This document shows positions 44,989-57,367 of a DNA stretch of 64,000 nt, in pieces; the first letter of the stretch is position 1; every line of letters starts with the position of its first letter. Under the pieces are notes generated by a model, which was not told the DNA's origin, searched no databases, and was given only the letters and a program-made list of their open reading frames with translations. The translations under genes were made by a program, and so were the position numbers. Origin of the DNA: Kitagawia praeruptora (taxonomy: Eukaryota > Streptophyta > Magnoliopsida > Apiales > Apiaceae); NCBI GenBank assembly GCA_037693485.1, contig CM075344.1, positions 98,305,001 to 98,369,000 of the forward strand. Reading direction: 5' to 3'.

Positions 44989-46859
44989 CACCCCCAAACT
45001 TAAACCGATGCTTGTCCTCAAGCATAAATAGACAAAAATATACAACTAACTAGTACCACTTCCGTAGGTGATCACGGTTGCATTTGGCATATGCAACAAG
45101 CCCTTTAAACCCCTAGGTAGCCCTAGTGGACGAGTAAGGTCTCGTGAGGGCCTATAGCGAATGTACCCACAAAATTCATTTAACCTAATGCAATGCAATG
45201 CATGAATGCAACTAATATGAAAATGCAAATAATCTAATACTATCCTACCACACCTTCAAATCCTCTCATGCCATATCAACTTAAGAATCAAAGTAAATAC
45301 GCAATGTCTTGGTGTCGAAAGTGCAAGTATTCACATAGTCTACTCAATAAACATGCATAAGTTCTCACAAGCCCATGTCAAGTGTAAGAATAAGTTAGTA
45401 AACATGCTAAGCCTACAAGAGTACATATTTGAGATAAAACTCGGGATCTCATACGCAAAAACAAGCAAACACTCACAATCCACTCATAAAAGAATATTCA
45501 CTCAAGAACAAGGGTAAGTGTATCACTCAATTCCAACAAAATCATAAACATGCTTGACATTTGGTATCAATCTAACTCTTAACACAACATACATCAATGA
45601 CGATAATCAAAAGGTCTTTATTTGGGTTGTAACGGGGCTAGGGACAAGGTATGTCAAATAAGCCAAATCAGGTGAAGTGTCAAAAGCTAGTAAGTACCAT
45701 AATAAATCATACACAACGCCCTATTTCCCCCCACATAATCTATTCTTCTTCCAACAAAAACACTTGACTAGTCGACTGAAATAGGATCACAACAAACACA
45801 AACATGCTCTCATAATATATTTTTTTCTTTTTTTTTTCTTTTTTTTTTCTTTTTTTTTTCTTCGAGAGCGAAATAAATCACAAACAATAATATACACAAT
45901 AATAATGATCCCATGAATTTATTACATAAGCCGACTATCAAATAAACAAACCCAATTTTCAATATTTCCCCCAAAAGTAAGACCAACAATAAACCCCTCC
46001 TTGCACACCTTATTACTCCCGTAAGCACTCTACTAGCCTTTGACAATGTGGGTTCAAATTAATGTAAGGCCAATACAAGAAAAAGGTCTAGGTAAGTAAT
46101 GTGGTATGTCACCGAAAAAATAGGATTAAGCTCAACGGGTTAACTAATTGATCATGTAAACATGGTATGGTAATATGGGAAAATATGCGGTTAATCCTAA
46201 ATGCCTTTATCACTTTAATCGTCAAATAATGTCATGCGTTTCAAGAAAGACCTCAAACAACTGCTAGCAATGCAAACAATCCGTGGACACTCAAGCAAAC
46301 GAATAAGATTGCAACAAATATGCAATAAGGCTCAAAATCTCACTTGGTGGAAAAACATACTCAATCCCAAGCAAAAAATCTCTCTAACGCACCTACTTGT
46401 ATTCAAAGCATGCAAACTAAATCATCTTGCACATATTCATGTCCTTCTAATCACTTACAACATTCAATAAGTCTACTAGCTTCAACTTACTAGTGTATGT
46501 GTGTGCACAAGAACAAAGCATATCACTTCTCAATCAAAAGCGTCAACAACACAAAATTCCTATCAAGCATGGGTGCAAATGCAACTATTATGAACTCACA
46601 TGAAATACGAACATAAAAACATAATGTCCTATATGAAACAAACGTAAATAATACGAACATAAATGCATAATTTACTACTACTAATATGCAAAGCATGAAA
46701 TCCTACATGAACACAATGACTCATAATCACAAATAACTACATATACACTACTTATCCCCCAAACCACCCCCAAACTTGAAATATTCAATGTCCGCATTGA
46801 ATGGAAGTAAATACGAGGGATAGTAGGAACATACCTAATCGAAGACACTTGAAAATTTC
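44989..46859 (-). other. UTR of the gag-only element
   Basis: Begins with the PPT and closely follows 391-2239 of the Athila element, including the T-rich run (about 45820-45860). The accessory ORF and pol of the full element are missing. No gene is supported. Confidence 0.8.
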
Positions 46860-48719
46860 TTACACCGTATCTCTATATGGCCATTTAATTATCTTTTCCG
46901 GAGCTACAACCTTGATGACAAGTTTTAGCCTTCTTCGCTCTTCAAAGGTATTAGCCACAATGTTCACTCCACTACCTGCAAAGTTAGCAATAATAATAAT
47001 AAGCAAAGCAGTTGAATGACCCAAATATGCATACCTCCTGTGATCTGGTAGTTTAAGCTCAAGTTTGGAAGCTTCTTCAACATGATGATTTTCTACCAAA
47101 GACTGATCAAGAATGGAGATAGACGGACTAGGAACAGAGGTGGGTAGTTCACCAACAGAAGTCTTAACCACAGACTTAGGATCAAAAGAACAATCCTCAA
47201 GTTGACTTTCATGCTTAGAACAAATAGAATTCAATTCCTCCAACATCTCATCAGAAGTAAAATTCCTGTATAACTCATGAAGATCCTCATTACCCTCAAT
47301 CAAAACATCTTCCTCAAGAAAAGACTCAATTGCACTATCCTCAAGATTTGAACGTGAAACCACCTCATCAACCAGCACCTTAGAATCCCAGAGATCAGCC
47401 AAGCCTAGTGACTCACACTCTTCCTCCTCATCACTATCCATCACATGTTCTGACAAAACAGAATTTTCTTCTTTTTCTATAGGATCCTGATCATGAATTC
47501 CTTCTTCATCCTCAATTGCTGAATTCTGATCGTTCCTGACTTTTCCAGATCTGAGTGTTATGACATTAACCTGCTCCATGCCATCTTGTTTTCCTGCATT
47601 CACCTCTGTGTCACTAGGAAGAACTCCCTGTGGTCCGTTGAGAAAGGCACTTGCAATTTGCCCAATCTGATTCTCCAATGTCTTGAGAGATACCGCCTGA
47701 CTTTTAACCATCAACCTCAATTCATCCAATTCAGATTTTTCATTCGAAAATTGACCATCATCCCCATGAAACTGTTGCTGTTGAAAATCTTGATTGTTGC
47801 TCCAGCCGAAATTGGGATGATAGGTGGTTGGAGCTGGTTGCGAAGGTTGCTGGAAGTTGCTCACAAACTGTGCCAATTCAGAAGATATGGCACACTGACT
47901 CGTCTCATGTGCGCCCTCACATAGCTCACAGACACTAGCAACTTGAGGCACCCCTTGCTTTGACATAAAATCCAATTTCTTATTAAGTGCCTCTAGCTGA
48001 GCTGCTAGAGCTGTGACTGTATTAACTTCCAGAATTCCTGCTAATTTGCCTTGTGAAAATCTCTGAATTGGATTCTGGAATTCATTCGCAGCCATCATCT
48101 CAATTAGCTCATAAGCTTCCGCATAGCTCTTAGCCCATAAAGCTCCACCTGATGCTGCATCTAGCATGGGTCTTGACTGTGCACCCAAGCCATTATAAAA
48201 GCAGTTAATCACCATCCAATTAGGCATCCCATGATGTGGACACTTCCTTAGCATCTCCTTATATCGCTCCCAAGCCTCGCACAAAGATTCTTCAGACTGC
48301 TGTGAAAATTGAGTAATAGCGTTCCTGATTGCTGCGGTCTTTGCCATGGGGAAGAATTTAGTGAGAAATTTCTGAGCAAGATCCTCCCAAGTCAAAATAG
48401 AACCTGCTGGTAGAGAATGCAACCAGCCCTTAGCTTTATCCCTTACAGAGAATGGGAAAAGTCTCAATTTGATAGCATCTTCCGACACCCCGTTGATCTT
48501 GAAAGTGTCGCAAATCTCAATAAAGTCCCGGATGTGCATGTTAGGATCCTCCGTAGGAGTACCCCCAAACTGAAACGAATTCTGCACCATCTGAATTATG
48601 CTAGGCTTGATTTCGAAAGTATTAGCTGCAATAGCTGGCCTGACAATGCTAAATTGGATGTCCTTGATCTTTGGTTGAGAATAATACATCAATGCTTTCG
48701 CTGCTGCTGGTTCTCCCAT
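46860..48719 (-). CDS. Gag of the gag-only Athila relative
   Basis: About 619 residues from ATG 48719 (MGEPAAAKAL); a few upstream codons are open but lack ATG. The Gag core is clear ([51 protein letters not shown]), followed by a CX2CX3HX4C knuckle (CELCEGAHETSQC) and a QNN/acidic linker. Around LPDHRRYAYLG it still aligns with the pre-RT linker of the autonomous Athila, then switches to an unrelated tail ending WPYRDTV. The protease and all enzymes are therefore deleted while Gag remains open and uninterrupted, which suggests that Gag is under selection or the copy is young. Likely role: particle protein, with reverse transcription supplied by a relative. Confidence 0.87.
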   Translation of the reverse strand: MGEPAAAKALMYYSQPKIKDIQFSIVRPAIAANTFEIKPSIIQMVQNSFQFGGTPTEDPNMHIRDFIEICDTFKINGVSEDAIKLRLFPFSVRDKAKGWLHSLPAGSILTWEDLAQKFLTKFFPMAKTAAIRNAITQFSQQSEESLCEAWERYKEMLRKCPHHGMPNWMVINCFYNGLGAQSRPMLDAASGGALWAKSYAEAYELIEMMAANEFQNPIQRFSQGKLAGILEVNTVTALAAQLEALNKKLDFMSKQGVPQVASVCELCEGAHETSQCAISSELAQFVSNFQQPSQPAPTTYHPNFGWSNNQDFQQQQFHGDDGQFSNEKSELDELRLMVKSQAVSLKTLENQIGQIASAFLNGPQGVLPSDTEVNAGKQDGMEQVNVITLRSGKVRNDQNSAIEDEEGIHDQDPIEKEENSVLSEHVMDSDEEEECESLGLADLWDSKVLVDEVVSRSNLEDSAIESFLEEDVLIEGNEDLHELYRNFTSDEMLEELNSICSKHESQLEDCSFDPKSVVKTSVGELPTSVPSPSISILDQSLVENHHVEEASKLELKLPDHRRYAYLGHSTALLIIIIANFAGSGVNIVANTFEERRRLKLVIKVVAPEKIIKWPYRDTV

Positions 48720-48831
48720 TGCTACCTGCAACACACAAAACTAAACAACTATATATAAGAAACAATGTGAGTCAGTGAACTCTAACGACCACTATAGACA
48801 AGCACATGAACCAAAAATAAAACACCGATGA

Positions 48832-48849
48832 TCCCCGGCAGCGGCGCCA
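48832..48849 (-). other. Primer binding site of the gag-only element, tRNA-Asp type
   Basis: TGGCGCCGCTGCCGGGGA on minus, identical to the site at 9774-9791. Confidence 0.88.
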
Positions 48850-48855
48850 AAAACT

Positions 48856-50461
48856 TGTTTACACAAAATCACGCAAGCGTACGTGGTCACAAGTAATATA
48901 GATATAAGTTGAGTTCGTTCCCACAGAGATCTGGTTATGGTTTCAATTCAGTTCATGCAACAATGTATGATTATTATCCACTGCTAAGACAAATAACAAA
49001 TATGGGTTTTAACTATCTAAATTAAACTAAGATGCAAATTAATAAACTAAGAATTAATTAACTAATGAGAATTAAAATCGAATTACTTCTACAAGAGAAA
49101 CCATGGTATCCTAACTTCATTAAATACTTCCTTTAGAGATCATGCCTTAATCAATATATGTGATGGTTTCGATATCTGATCGGACAACACGAAACAAGTA
49201 AAAGTTACCTCTCGGTATACTAGTACCAAACTAAACATACATCCACAAAAGAGATAGAAGATGAATAGACACCAATTATGCTTAGACCCTATATCTCTAT
49301 AGAATTTGAAAACATAACGGTTGAAGAACAAGTTATCCACATAGATCACATAGGGTAGCATAATATCTCTATTTACGCCACAAATCATGATGTTAAAAAA
49401 TCAACCTATCCTATGCTAGCATGGCAAGTTCTAAATCTCAAGATCCACTCTCGTTTCGCAAGAGATTAACAAATTAGATGTTCATGATGCATCTAAACAC
49501 ATGAAACACAACCATACAAGGATATCAATAATTCATCACACACATATCAAATAAGCAATCAACTACTAAATTCCATAAATAAATCCGTTAGGATCCCATG
49601 ACAACGATTAGCTCATGATCGAACTTCTCATCGTCACGGGGTCTAATGAAAACACGATGTAAAACAAATACAATGATATAAATTTCTGGTGTGTTGTGTC
49701 TTGTCGTGGTCTTGATTATGTCCCCCCAAGAGGTGTATTTATAGCCCCAAGTGCCTCCTCAACCAAGTAATTATCGTCTTTGATTTAGGATAGAATTCCG
49801 GTAATTTTCCTTTCTTGAATGAAATAGAATTGCAATTGCCATGTATAAGTCTGATTCTAGAAGCTTCTGGTCATCCAAGGTAATTCCACAATGATTAGAA
49901 TTAGAAAATAATGCAATTTCCTTCTCAGAATGGGTTTCCAAAAGTTCTGGAATTTTCTGGCAGTGTCAGGTGCTCAAGACCACTTTAGAATGAAAGAGAA
50001 TTCCGTTATCTTCGCGTGGGCAGTTGAATCGTCCAAAACGGACTTGTAGAACTCAAGATATGGCCAAAACAAAAAACAGAAATTTTGGCTGATTTTCCCG
50101 CGCCCGCGCGCCCGCGCCGCCCGCCGCGCGCTACTGTTCATTCCCGCGCGCCCTCGCCCGAAATCAGCACAAATTAGGCGCGGCCGCGCCCGACCTACTG
50201 TTCATTTGCTGATTTTGCTCTATTTTCTTCGTTTTAACTCCGATTTTCATTCCGTTTCTTCCGGCACTCTCGCAATTTGATGTACTTTCATTTTTTAAGC
50301 TCAAAACCCACCAATTAAACATGGAAAACATCATCCCACATCTGACTCTTATTCCTGCACAAATTCACTACAAACACATCAAAAACACCACATACTTGAG
50401 TCCAAGTACACCAATTTAAGCCGAATTGAAGCGATCCAAGTGGATATAACTCCACTTATCA
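48856..50461 (-). repeat. 5' LTR of the gag-only element
   Basis: 1606 bp with TATA box at 49737-49744 and shared U3 module at 50008-50071. It lacks 8 bp and 6 bp present in the other LTR. Confidence 0.92.
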
Positions 50462-51478
50462 GTTTCCAATCACAGGAATTATGACCAACGGGTCATCATG
50501 AGGGAACTTCATCCCTTCGAGGTCTGAATCATCAAAACCAATTATTATTTCAGTCTTGGCACGCTTCGGGGCCTCTCCCACGATGTGTATCACTTCCCTA
50601 GCATAAGCCTTCCGCGAATTCCTTGTTGTGCCGGCCGTAGTCGGGCCTCCTGAGATCATGTTGATTACTGGCCCTCGGGGCTGTGGGTTGCGATCTTGAT
50701 CGTCATCCCTCCTATCATACTCTCTTCTCTGATTACCACGGTCGTCACCCTTAGTGAAGTGGCTCAGTTTCCCTCTATGAATCAAAAATTCGATCTCATC
50801 TTTGAGTTGCTTGCAATCATCAGCGTCATGCCCCACATCTCTGTGGAATCTACAATACTGATTCTTGTTTCTCTTTGCGGGATCATCCCTGAGTGGCTTC
50901 GGCCATCGAAAATCCTTATCCTTCTCAGTGTCCAACAAGATTCGACTCCTAGGAGTATTCAACCTTGCATACTCAGTGAACCTTGGTCCTTGGTTCTTCT
51001 TAGGGACATAGTCGGAGTCCTCGCTAGTTCGGGGATACTTGTCCGTAACATCATACTCCTGGTCATCACACTCCTGGTCTTGCTTTCGCTTCTTGGAGTC
51101 GTTGTTACCTTTGTCATTGCCTCCTCTAGCTTCCTTCTTCATGCTATCCTCAGCCTTGATATACTTATCAGCCCTTCGCTGGAGCTCGGCCATGTTTTCA
51201 GGAGGATGCTTTGCTAATGACCTTTTAAAGAATAGATCAGTGGTTCCGTGTTCTTAGGCTACCATGGCCACCTTATTCTCCAAATCAGTGATATTCAATG
51301 TCTCCTTAGTGAACCTCTTGAGGTAATCTCTCAGATTTTCGTTCTTCCCTTGCACTACATACATGAGGGATGCAGAACTTTTCTCATGAACTCTCCCGCT
51401 AATGAATTGGCTGACAAAAGCGGCGCTCAACTCCTTAAAAGAGCCAATCGAATTCGCAGGTAGGCGGCTGTAAGAACC
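50462..51478 (-). pseudogene. C-terminal part of Gag and start of protease, Tat/Retand-like element
   Basis: The sense frame continues from the solo-LTR junction: RLPANSIGSFKEL, FISGRVHEKSSASLMYVVQG, then an in-frame TAA near 51251, then AELQRRADKYIKAEDSM, a charged stretch, and the Tat-type knuckle YCRFHRDVGHDADDCKQL. It ends PLVIIPVIGN at the gag-only insertion, a few codons before the protease active site. The stop and the two insertions make it non-functional. Confidence 0.87.
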
Positions 51479-54400
51479 CAGATTTTTGGGTAGAATTAAA
51501 ACCTTTGACTTGTGTTATTGTAAGAACGAATAGTGGTTGCAACTGCGATGTAACGAATGTTCTAAGGAATGAATGGAATGGATTTAGATTCAAATAATTT
51601 TATGTCATGAAGAATGCTATTTGTTGACAGCATAGATAAGAATAATCTATCTCTTAGGGAAGTAAGATATAGTAATTCCTAAAAGGAAGATTATTCTTGT
51701 GTCATCCAAATCGATATCTGTTATTAGTCCAGTGGTTTCGTTTAAGGGTTAAGGAATGCCCGAAAGAGAGCAAGGACATTTTTAATAAATATAAGGAATA
51801 AAAAGAGATTGGAATATGAATAGTACTTTTGAGAATATTGTTAGACGGCGCTATACAGAAGTATTCAGAACGGATTTCTGAGTTCGTATTAGTGATCCAA
51901 GGGAAAAATAAGTGTATGTAAAAGTTGTCGGATTCTGAAAAGCAGCACTTTTATTTTCTCCGAGAATTCCATGGACACTGATAGACTTAAGGATTTAACG
52001 AAGGGATTTAAGGAATTTAAATTCGAGAGTTACCAAGAAAGATGGAGAATGATATTATAAATGTTAAGAAGGTTGTCTGTAAAACCCTAACTAGAAACGA
52101 TTGAGATATTCCTCCAAACGATCAATGAATTGAGCAATAAACGGACAAAGAAACAAGCTGGGAAGCAAGATTCATGCATGTGATATTGTAAAATATCTAG
52201 CAAACCAAGTGATGACTCATGCAACTAGCATACTTAAGAATCAAACTAGTACTTAGAAATCAAACCAGTGCTTAGCTTATAACCATCCAAAACTCAACAC
52301 ATGTCTTGCAAAATTCATCATCCTATACATCATCACTTTAATAAAGCCACTTTACACAAGATATTATCACAATAATTCATTTCTATCACAAATCAAGCAA
52401 GAGAAGCAAGCCAACCACATTTTCTTTCTTTTCTCCCCATTTCCATCAGTTTAGATTTCCAGGACAGGGGGCTTTTGGCGATTTGTTTTCACCCTGTTAA
52501 ACACATCTAAAAATCATGAAAAAAATCATGGAGCTTCTACACACCAAGAGAAAGTTGTGGATTTAATTTCATAATTTTTGAAGATCGTTTGAATGGGTAA
52601 ATAAATTCGAGAAACTCACTCTGTTTTTCCCCATGTAGAAACCACTTCGATTTTTTGAGATTTTGAGATTTCAAAACCCAACTTCCACTCCTTGTTTGAT
52701 CTCAAAATTTTTATGGTGAGTATTACATTTCATAAAAATAATATCCTAGAAATCTTAGCTTCAAACTCCACCTTTTCCATTTTCAAATAAATCATTCAAG
52801 TGGAGGATGAATAGTAACCTTCATGAACTAATGTTGTTTTCTTGATTTGTTTGGATGATCTAAGGTTTGTTAAGGCTAGACAAGGACCATTCAAGGCTCA
52901 GTAAGGCTATAACACACTCTCAAGAAGGTATAACGCATCACAAACCCTAGCTCTTGCTTTAAGTTTATGCTTGTTCTTGATGGATCTAGGTAGTTATGGT
53001 GATTAGCATGATTAGTTAAGTGGCTTAGTTGATCTAAATAGCTTGATGATTATGATGGTGAAACATGTTATTTTTGGACTTATTATGATGAATAACATGT
53101 GTATAAGTTGTATAGATGCCCGGTGTGGCTTGGTTGGAGTGTTATGATTTTTAGAACGTTCGATTTATAGCCGCCGTAATGCCAAAATTTCGTTAGACTT
53201 AAAAACCGTGTATCACAGTAACATGAACTCACTTTCAAGTTTTGTATTCTGCCATGATAAGATAGATAATGTTATAAGCTTCGTTTTGATATAAAGATCG
53301 TATGAAATGGACTTACGGTTTAGAAGTTATGATAAAAATCGTAAAAGTGGTTCGAAACCGTAAATGCGAGTTCGTAATTGAAATTGGGCCTTCGTAAAAT
53401 ATGTTATGCAGTGACGAATCATGGTAATTAAATACTAGAGGTAATAAGGAAGGTGTGAGAGAAAACCACATGAGAAACGGATAGTTTTACGATTTTATAA
53501 AAATGTTCGAATCAAGGTTAAACGCGATCGAACCCCTAAAAAGCATAGTTGGTTATAACTTTGATTATAACTTAAAAAATGAGCGATAAAACTCGAGGTA
53601 CCATCTTGATTCACGAGCAACCAACCTTAAAACTTATACGACTTAAGTATATACCAAGTGTGAGTATGATGACGTGTCTTAATAACGAACGAATGTGGGA
53701 TCGTATCGGTGATAATAAGAGTTATACTAAAAGGTGTATAGCAAGACAACTCGAAATGTGTTTTAGCCTAAGTTAAGTTATACTTAGCCTTTTTAAAAGC
53801 GTTAAGTGATTAATCTCGAATGCCCTAATTGTTTATAGATCACCGAGCAGACCCAGGACATATTACCTCTACCCCTAGCAGGATTACCAGGCAAGTTCAA
53901 ATCCTTCTTTAAGGCTGTTGTTGTGAATATATATATGTTTTCTATTACAGTACATATGCCATAGCATGCATGCCTACTTTCAAAGTCGTAATGATATACT
54001 TGTTCCCTGATTTAAAGGTTGGCTTATAAGCTAGGTAGATAATATATCAGTTATAAGTCGGATATTGTAAAGACCCTTAAGCGAAGGGCAATTGAATCTC
54101 ATTCTTTGATTATAGACCGGGAGTCGTTATTTCTTAATATATTGATATTATTTTCAGAGGAAAATAATTAAGTAAATATTTCCCATTTACTATCTGGCGA
54201 ATATTATTGGAATATTCCCTTGAGATTATTTGATAAATATTATTCGGATTATTCATCAGATATTTATTTATTCGATGAACATTATCTTTAATATTCATCT
54301 AAAGTCGATTTAATATTCGAATATTATTTCGAACCCTAAGTTAAGTTATTTACTTAAAGAATATTATTTCGAACCCTCAGTTAAGTTATTTACTTAAAGA

Positions 54401-56367
54401 ATATTCATTCTTATTTACTCCATAGATATTATTTTGAATATTCATTCGAGTTTATTTATTTAATGAATATTATTTTAATATTCATTCGAGCCTTATTTAT
54501 TTAAATGAATATTATTTCGAATATTCATTCAATCTCTATTTTTTTTTATTAGTTGAACATTGATTCGAACTCCAGTTATTCGATAAATATTATTTTGAAT
54601 ATTCCCTTGAGACGATGAATATTACCTTCGACATTCATTTAAAGTCGATTCAATTATTGAACATAATTTCAAATACTCATTCGATAATCATTTCTTCGAT
54701 AAATATTATTAAGTGGAATATTCATTATTTATTCAATGAATATTGTCCCAAATATTCAGTCGATAATTATTTCATCAATAAGTATCATCTTTAGGTTGAA
54801 TATTCGTTATTGATTAAATGAATATTATCCCAAATATCCATTTGATAATTATTTCATCAATAATCATTATTATTAATTTGAATATTCATTATTCGTTCAA
54901 TGAATATTATTCTGAATATTTATTCAAAGATTATTCCGAGCAACACTTTTCCAATATCTGTGACTTAATAGATATTCTTGGAATATTTATTTAATTCCTC
55001 TAACTCGTTTCAAAGAGGATTTACTTCATTCACATAGTATCATCGACCTTCGAACATTATATAAATTATTACAGAGTCTTATTATTATTATTATATTATT
55101 AAGGAAGGTTCTCAGTAATTCCATTCTTCCTTCGATTCTATTGTAAGGGAACCTTACTTGAGGAATGTTATTTATCTTGTGACTGCCCGGTCATAAATTA
55201 TTCGTTTCACTCGCAACTTGGTTGCTATTATTCATGGAATCTTGGGTACCCTCTCATCATTCGAGGGGTAAAATTGTTGGAACAAGTTGGTATCCATTAA
55301 CAAGCAGCAGCTTGGGAAATATTGGTGAATTTTCCTTTCCAACTAGATATGACTACTCTGTGGAGTCTTATCAACAAGTATTATACTTGGGGAAAGGGGG
55401 ACGAACTTTACGTTTCAAAGTTATGGATGTTAAATGAACTAGGAGAAGCGTAAGTGGCCGAGTGGCACCGGCCCAGCAACAGCCCAACCGTTGGCTTAGG
55501 AGTTCCAGAGGGCGGTAGACAAGTAAATCCGTCGGAGCTATCTTCTACATGTAGAGAACGACTGATGAGATGCATGACATACGACTGATCATCGTAAATG
55601 TTAGGGCATCTGGCGCGGCAATTCTCCCGTATTAGTTCACTATTCAAAGTTGGAAATCTTCTGCAACACTATCTGTGTTGGCATAGTGGAAGAGTGTTTA
55701 AAACTGGAATTTCAGTACTCCTCCTACAAGTTCCTCTATCCTAAAAAATTGATAAGTTTGCTTATCCTTGACATAGCAGATATTTCCACAAAAATATGTA
55801 TGTTTTGAGTTACCCTGTAACTTCATCCTTTATACTAATCTGGAACTATTTTCATTAATGCATGGCATATGGTTTCAAGATATACTTTTGAACTGTTATA
55901 TATTATCACTGTTCAGTTATATTATTATTGGTGGGTTATTGCTCACCCTTGCTTTATTTATCTATATCACAACAACAGTTAGGTCAGATGGGCCGCACAA
56001 GGTGCACTTGGTGCGAGCAGGTGATAGCCGTCAGAGGAATAACCACTAAGGTCTTAGCTGCCATTACTGAAGAGAAGCTATTGGTAGGCTAGTGGTTAGA
56101 TTTTGAGTATCAAGGTATTTATTTTATGATGTATATAAATGGATGGCAAAGAGTATGTAATGGTTAATTGAAATTCTTATGGTTGTAAGAACCCAACCTT
56201 TTGATTAATAAAATTTGGTTACTCTGATTGCATCTCTGGGACTATAACGGGTGTGTTTTATATTGTTGTTCGGGTCATAAGGTTGTAATTCAATTTATGT
56301 TGGTTTTGTGGATGGATACTGAGACCGTAATGACCAGATCCCTGATCCCGGATCTGGGGGTGTTACA
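51479..56367 (+). mobile_element. 4.9-kb solo LTR nested in gag, TSD GCGGC
   Basis: It starts TGTAAGAACCCAGATTTTTG and ends GGATCTGGGGGTGTTACA; the ends are inverted partners, as in chromovirus-type LTRs. Exact GCGGC duplications flank it (51474-51478, 56368-56372), and removing it plus one duplication restores the gag frame. No ORF, PBS or internal region is visible. Positions 54120-54980 are a highly AT-rich run of GAATATTATTTCGAATATTC-like units. At 4.9 kb it is long for an LTR; a non-coding LARD-like element is an alternative. Confidence 0.82.
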
Positions 56368-57334
56368 GCGGCTATACCATCTTTGAGCCATGCCCGACAG
56401 GGTTTGAGGGAACGCCTTACACTTCAAGGCGTCGCTTGCAGGCTGCAATAGCAGTGCGTTTGAGAATGTCCTAACATGGTTTGCGGGATCACCCGTTCCA
56501 TCATAAGCCTTAATTGTCGGCATCTTGAACTTCTTTGAGATACGAGCATTCATCACCTCCTCAGTAAACGGGGGTGTGGGATCATCAGGATCCCCAAGTG
56601 GCATCAGATCCTTGGGGTTGCTCCTGGGGGTTTCCACCCTTGTTATTCTTCCAGTTGGGGGCGTCGACCCTTCTCTGCCTTCTTGAAGACCTCTCTAGAT
56701 CTATAATGGGAATCGGTCCTGAGGTTGAAGGAGGTTGAGTTTGATTCAACCTAGCTTGTTCTCTCGCAATATCTTCCTTTATCCTTAAAATCTCGGCCTC
56801 ATGAGCCTTGATTCTCTCAGCAGATGTCAATGGGGGTCTATCATGGATAGTTTGTGTTCTCCTTCTTGGTTTTCTGCTAGTACGTCGCCTCCTCGGGGCT
56901 TCATCATGATCATCATCATCAGACGATGAATCATTAGTATAGGGGCCAGAGTAGTCAACATACTCTCGATCTCGGATATATAAGGCGTGGCCACTTGGTC
57001 CATGACCTTGAGTAATTGGAGAGTAGTTAGGCAGACCATACATCGGGTTTGTATTCATGGGGAGATCCGTAGTATGGATCTGTACCCCCGATGGTAACGG
57101 GCGATTGGGATCAACCAGAGGAGAAACCACCATCTGAAGAGAGCTGGTTTCTTGGCCTGGGTGGACGACCATGGGTAATGTCCTCTCAGCATGGGGATTC
57201 ATCCCTGGAGGTTGAGAAACTTGAGTTTGGGTGATCGCCCCTGTTGTTGGGGGTACTTGCTCAGTAACAGGTGGAGAAGAGCTAATTGGTAAAGCCTCGG
57301 TAGAGCTTGGTGCTGTTCTTCGTGTAGTTACCAT
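56368..57334 (-). pseudogene. N-terminal part of Gag, Tat/Retand-like element
   Basis: Starts at ATG 57334 (MVTTRRTAPSS), a Pro/Ser/Thr-rich region, an acidic run, an Arg-rich patch and a helical segment (ERIKAHEAEILRIKEDIARE). A frameshift near 56650 moves to a second frame (DLMPLGDPDDPTPPFTEEVM), which holds the Gag core KFKMPTIKAYDGTGDPANHV and FPQTLSGMAQRWYSR, where the solo LTR cuts in. Confidence 0.87.
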
Positions 57335-57348
57335 GGTTGATGTCTTCT

Positions 57349-57365
57349 TCCCACAGACGGCGCCA
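57349..57365 (-). other. Primer binding site of the Tat/Retand-like element
   Basis: TGGCGCCGTCTGTGGGA on minus, two bases inside the 5' LTR. The first ten bases equal the tRNA-Asp-type site of the Athila elements, the rest differ. The pairing tRNA is not certain. Confidence 0.75.
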
Positions 57366-57367
57366 AA

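Larger units (their letters stand above)
43369..50461 (-). mobile_element. Gag-only Athila relative (TR-GAG-like, non-autonomous), TSD GTTTC
   Basis: LTRs 43369-44988 (1620 bp) and 48856-50461 (1606 bp) start TGTTTACAC and end CTTATCA on plus; they differ by about ten substitutions and two small indels that account for the 14-bp length difference. Exact GTTTC duplications flank the element (43364-43368, 50462-50466). Inside are the tRNA-Asp-type PBS, one gag ORF and a long UTR with PPT. Protease, RT, RNase H and integrase are absent. UTR and Gag closely resemble the Athila element at 1-11305, a plausible source of enzymes in trans. Removing it restores continuous protease coding in the host element. 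Confidence 0.92.
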
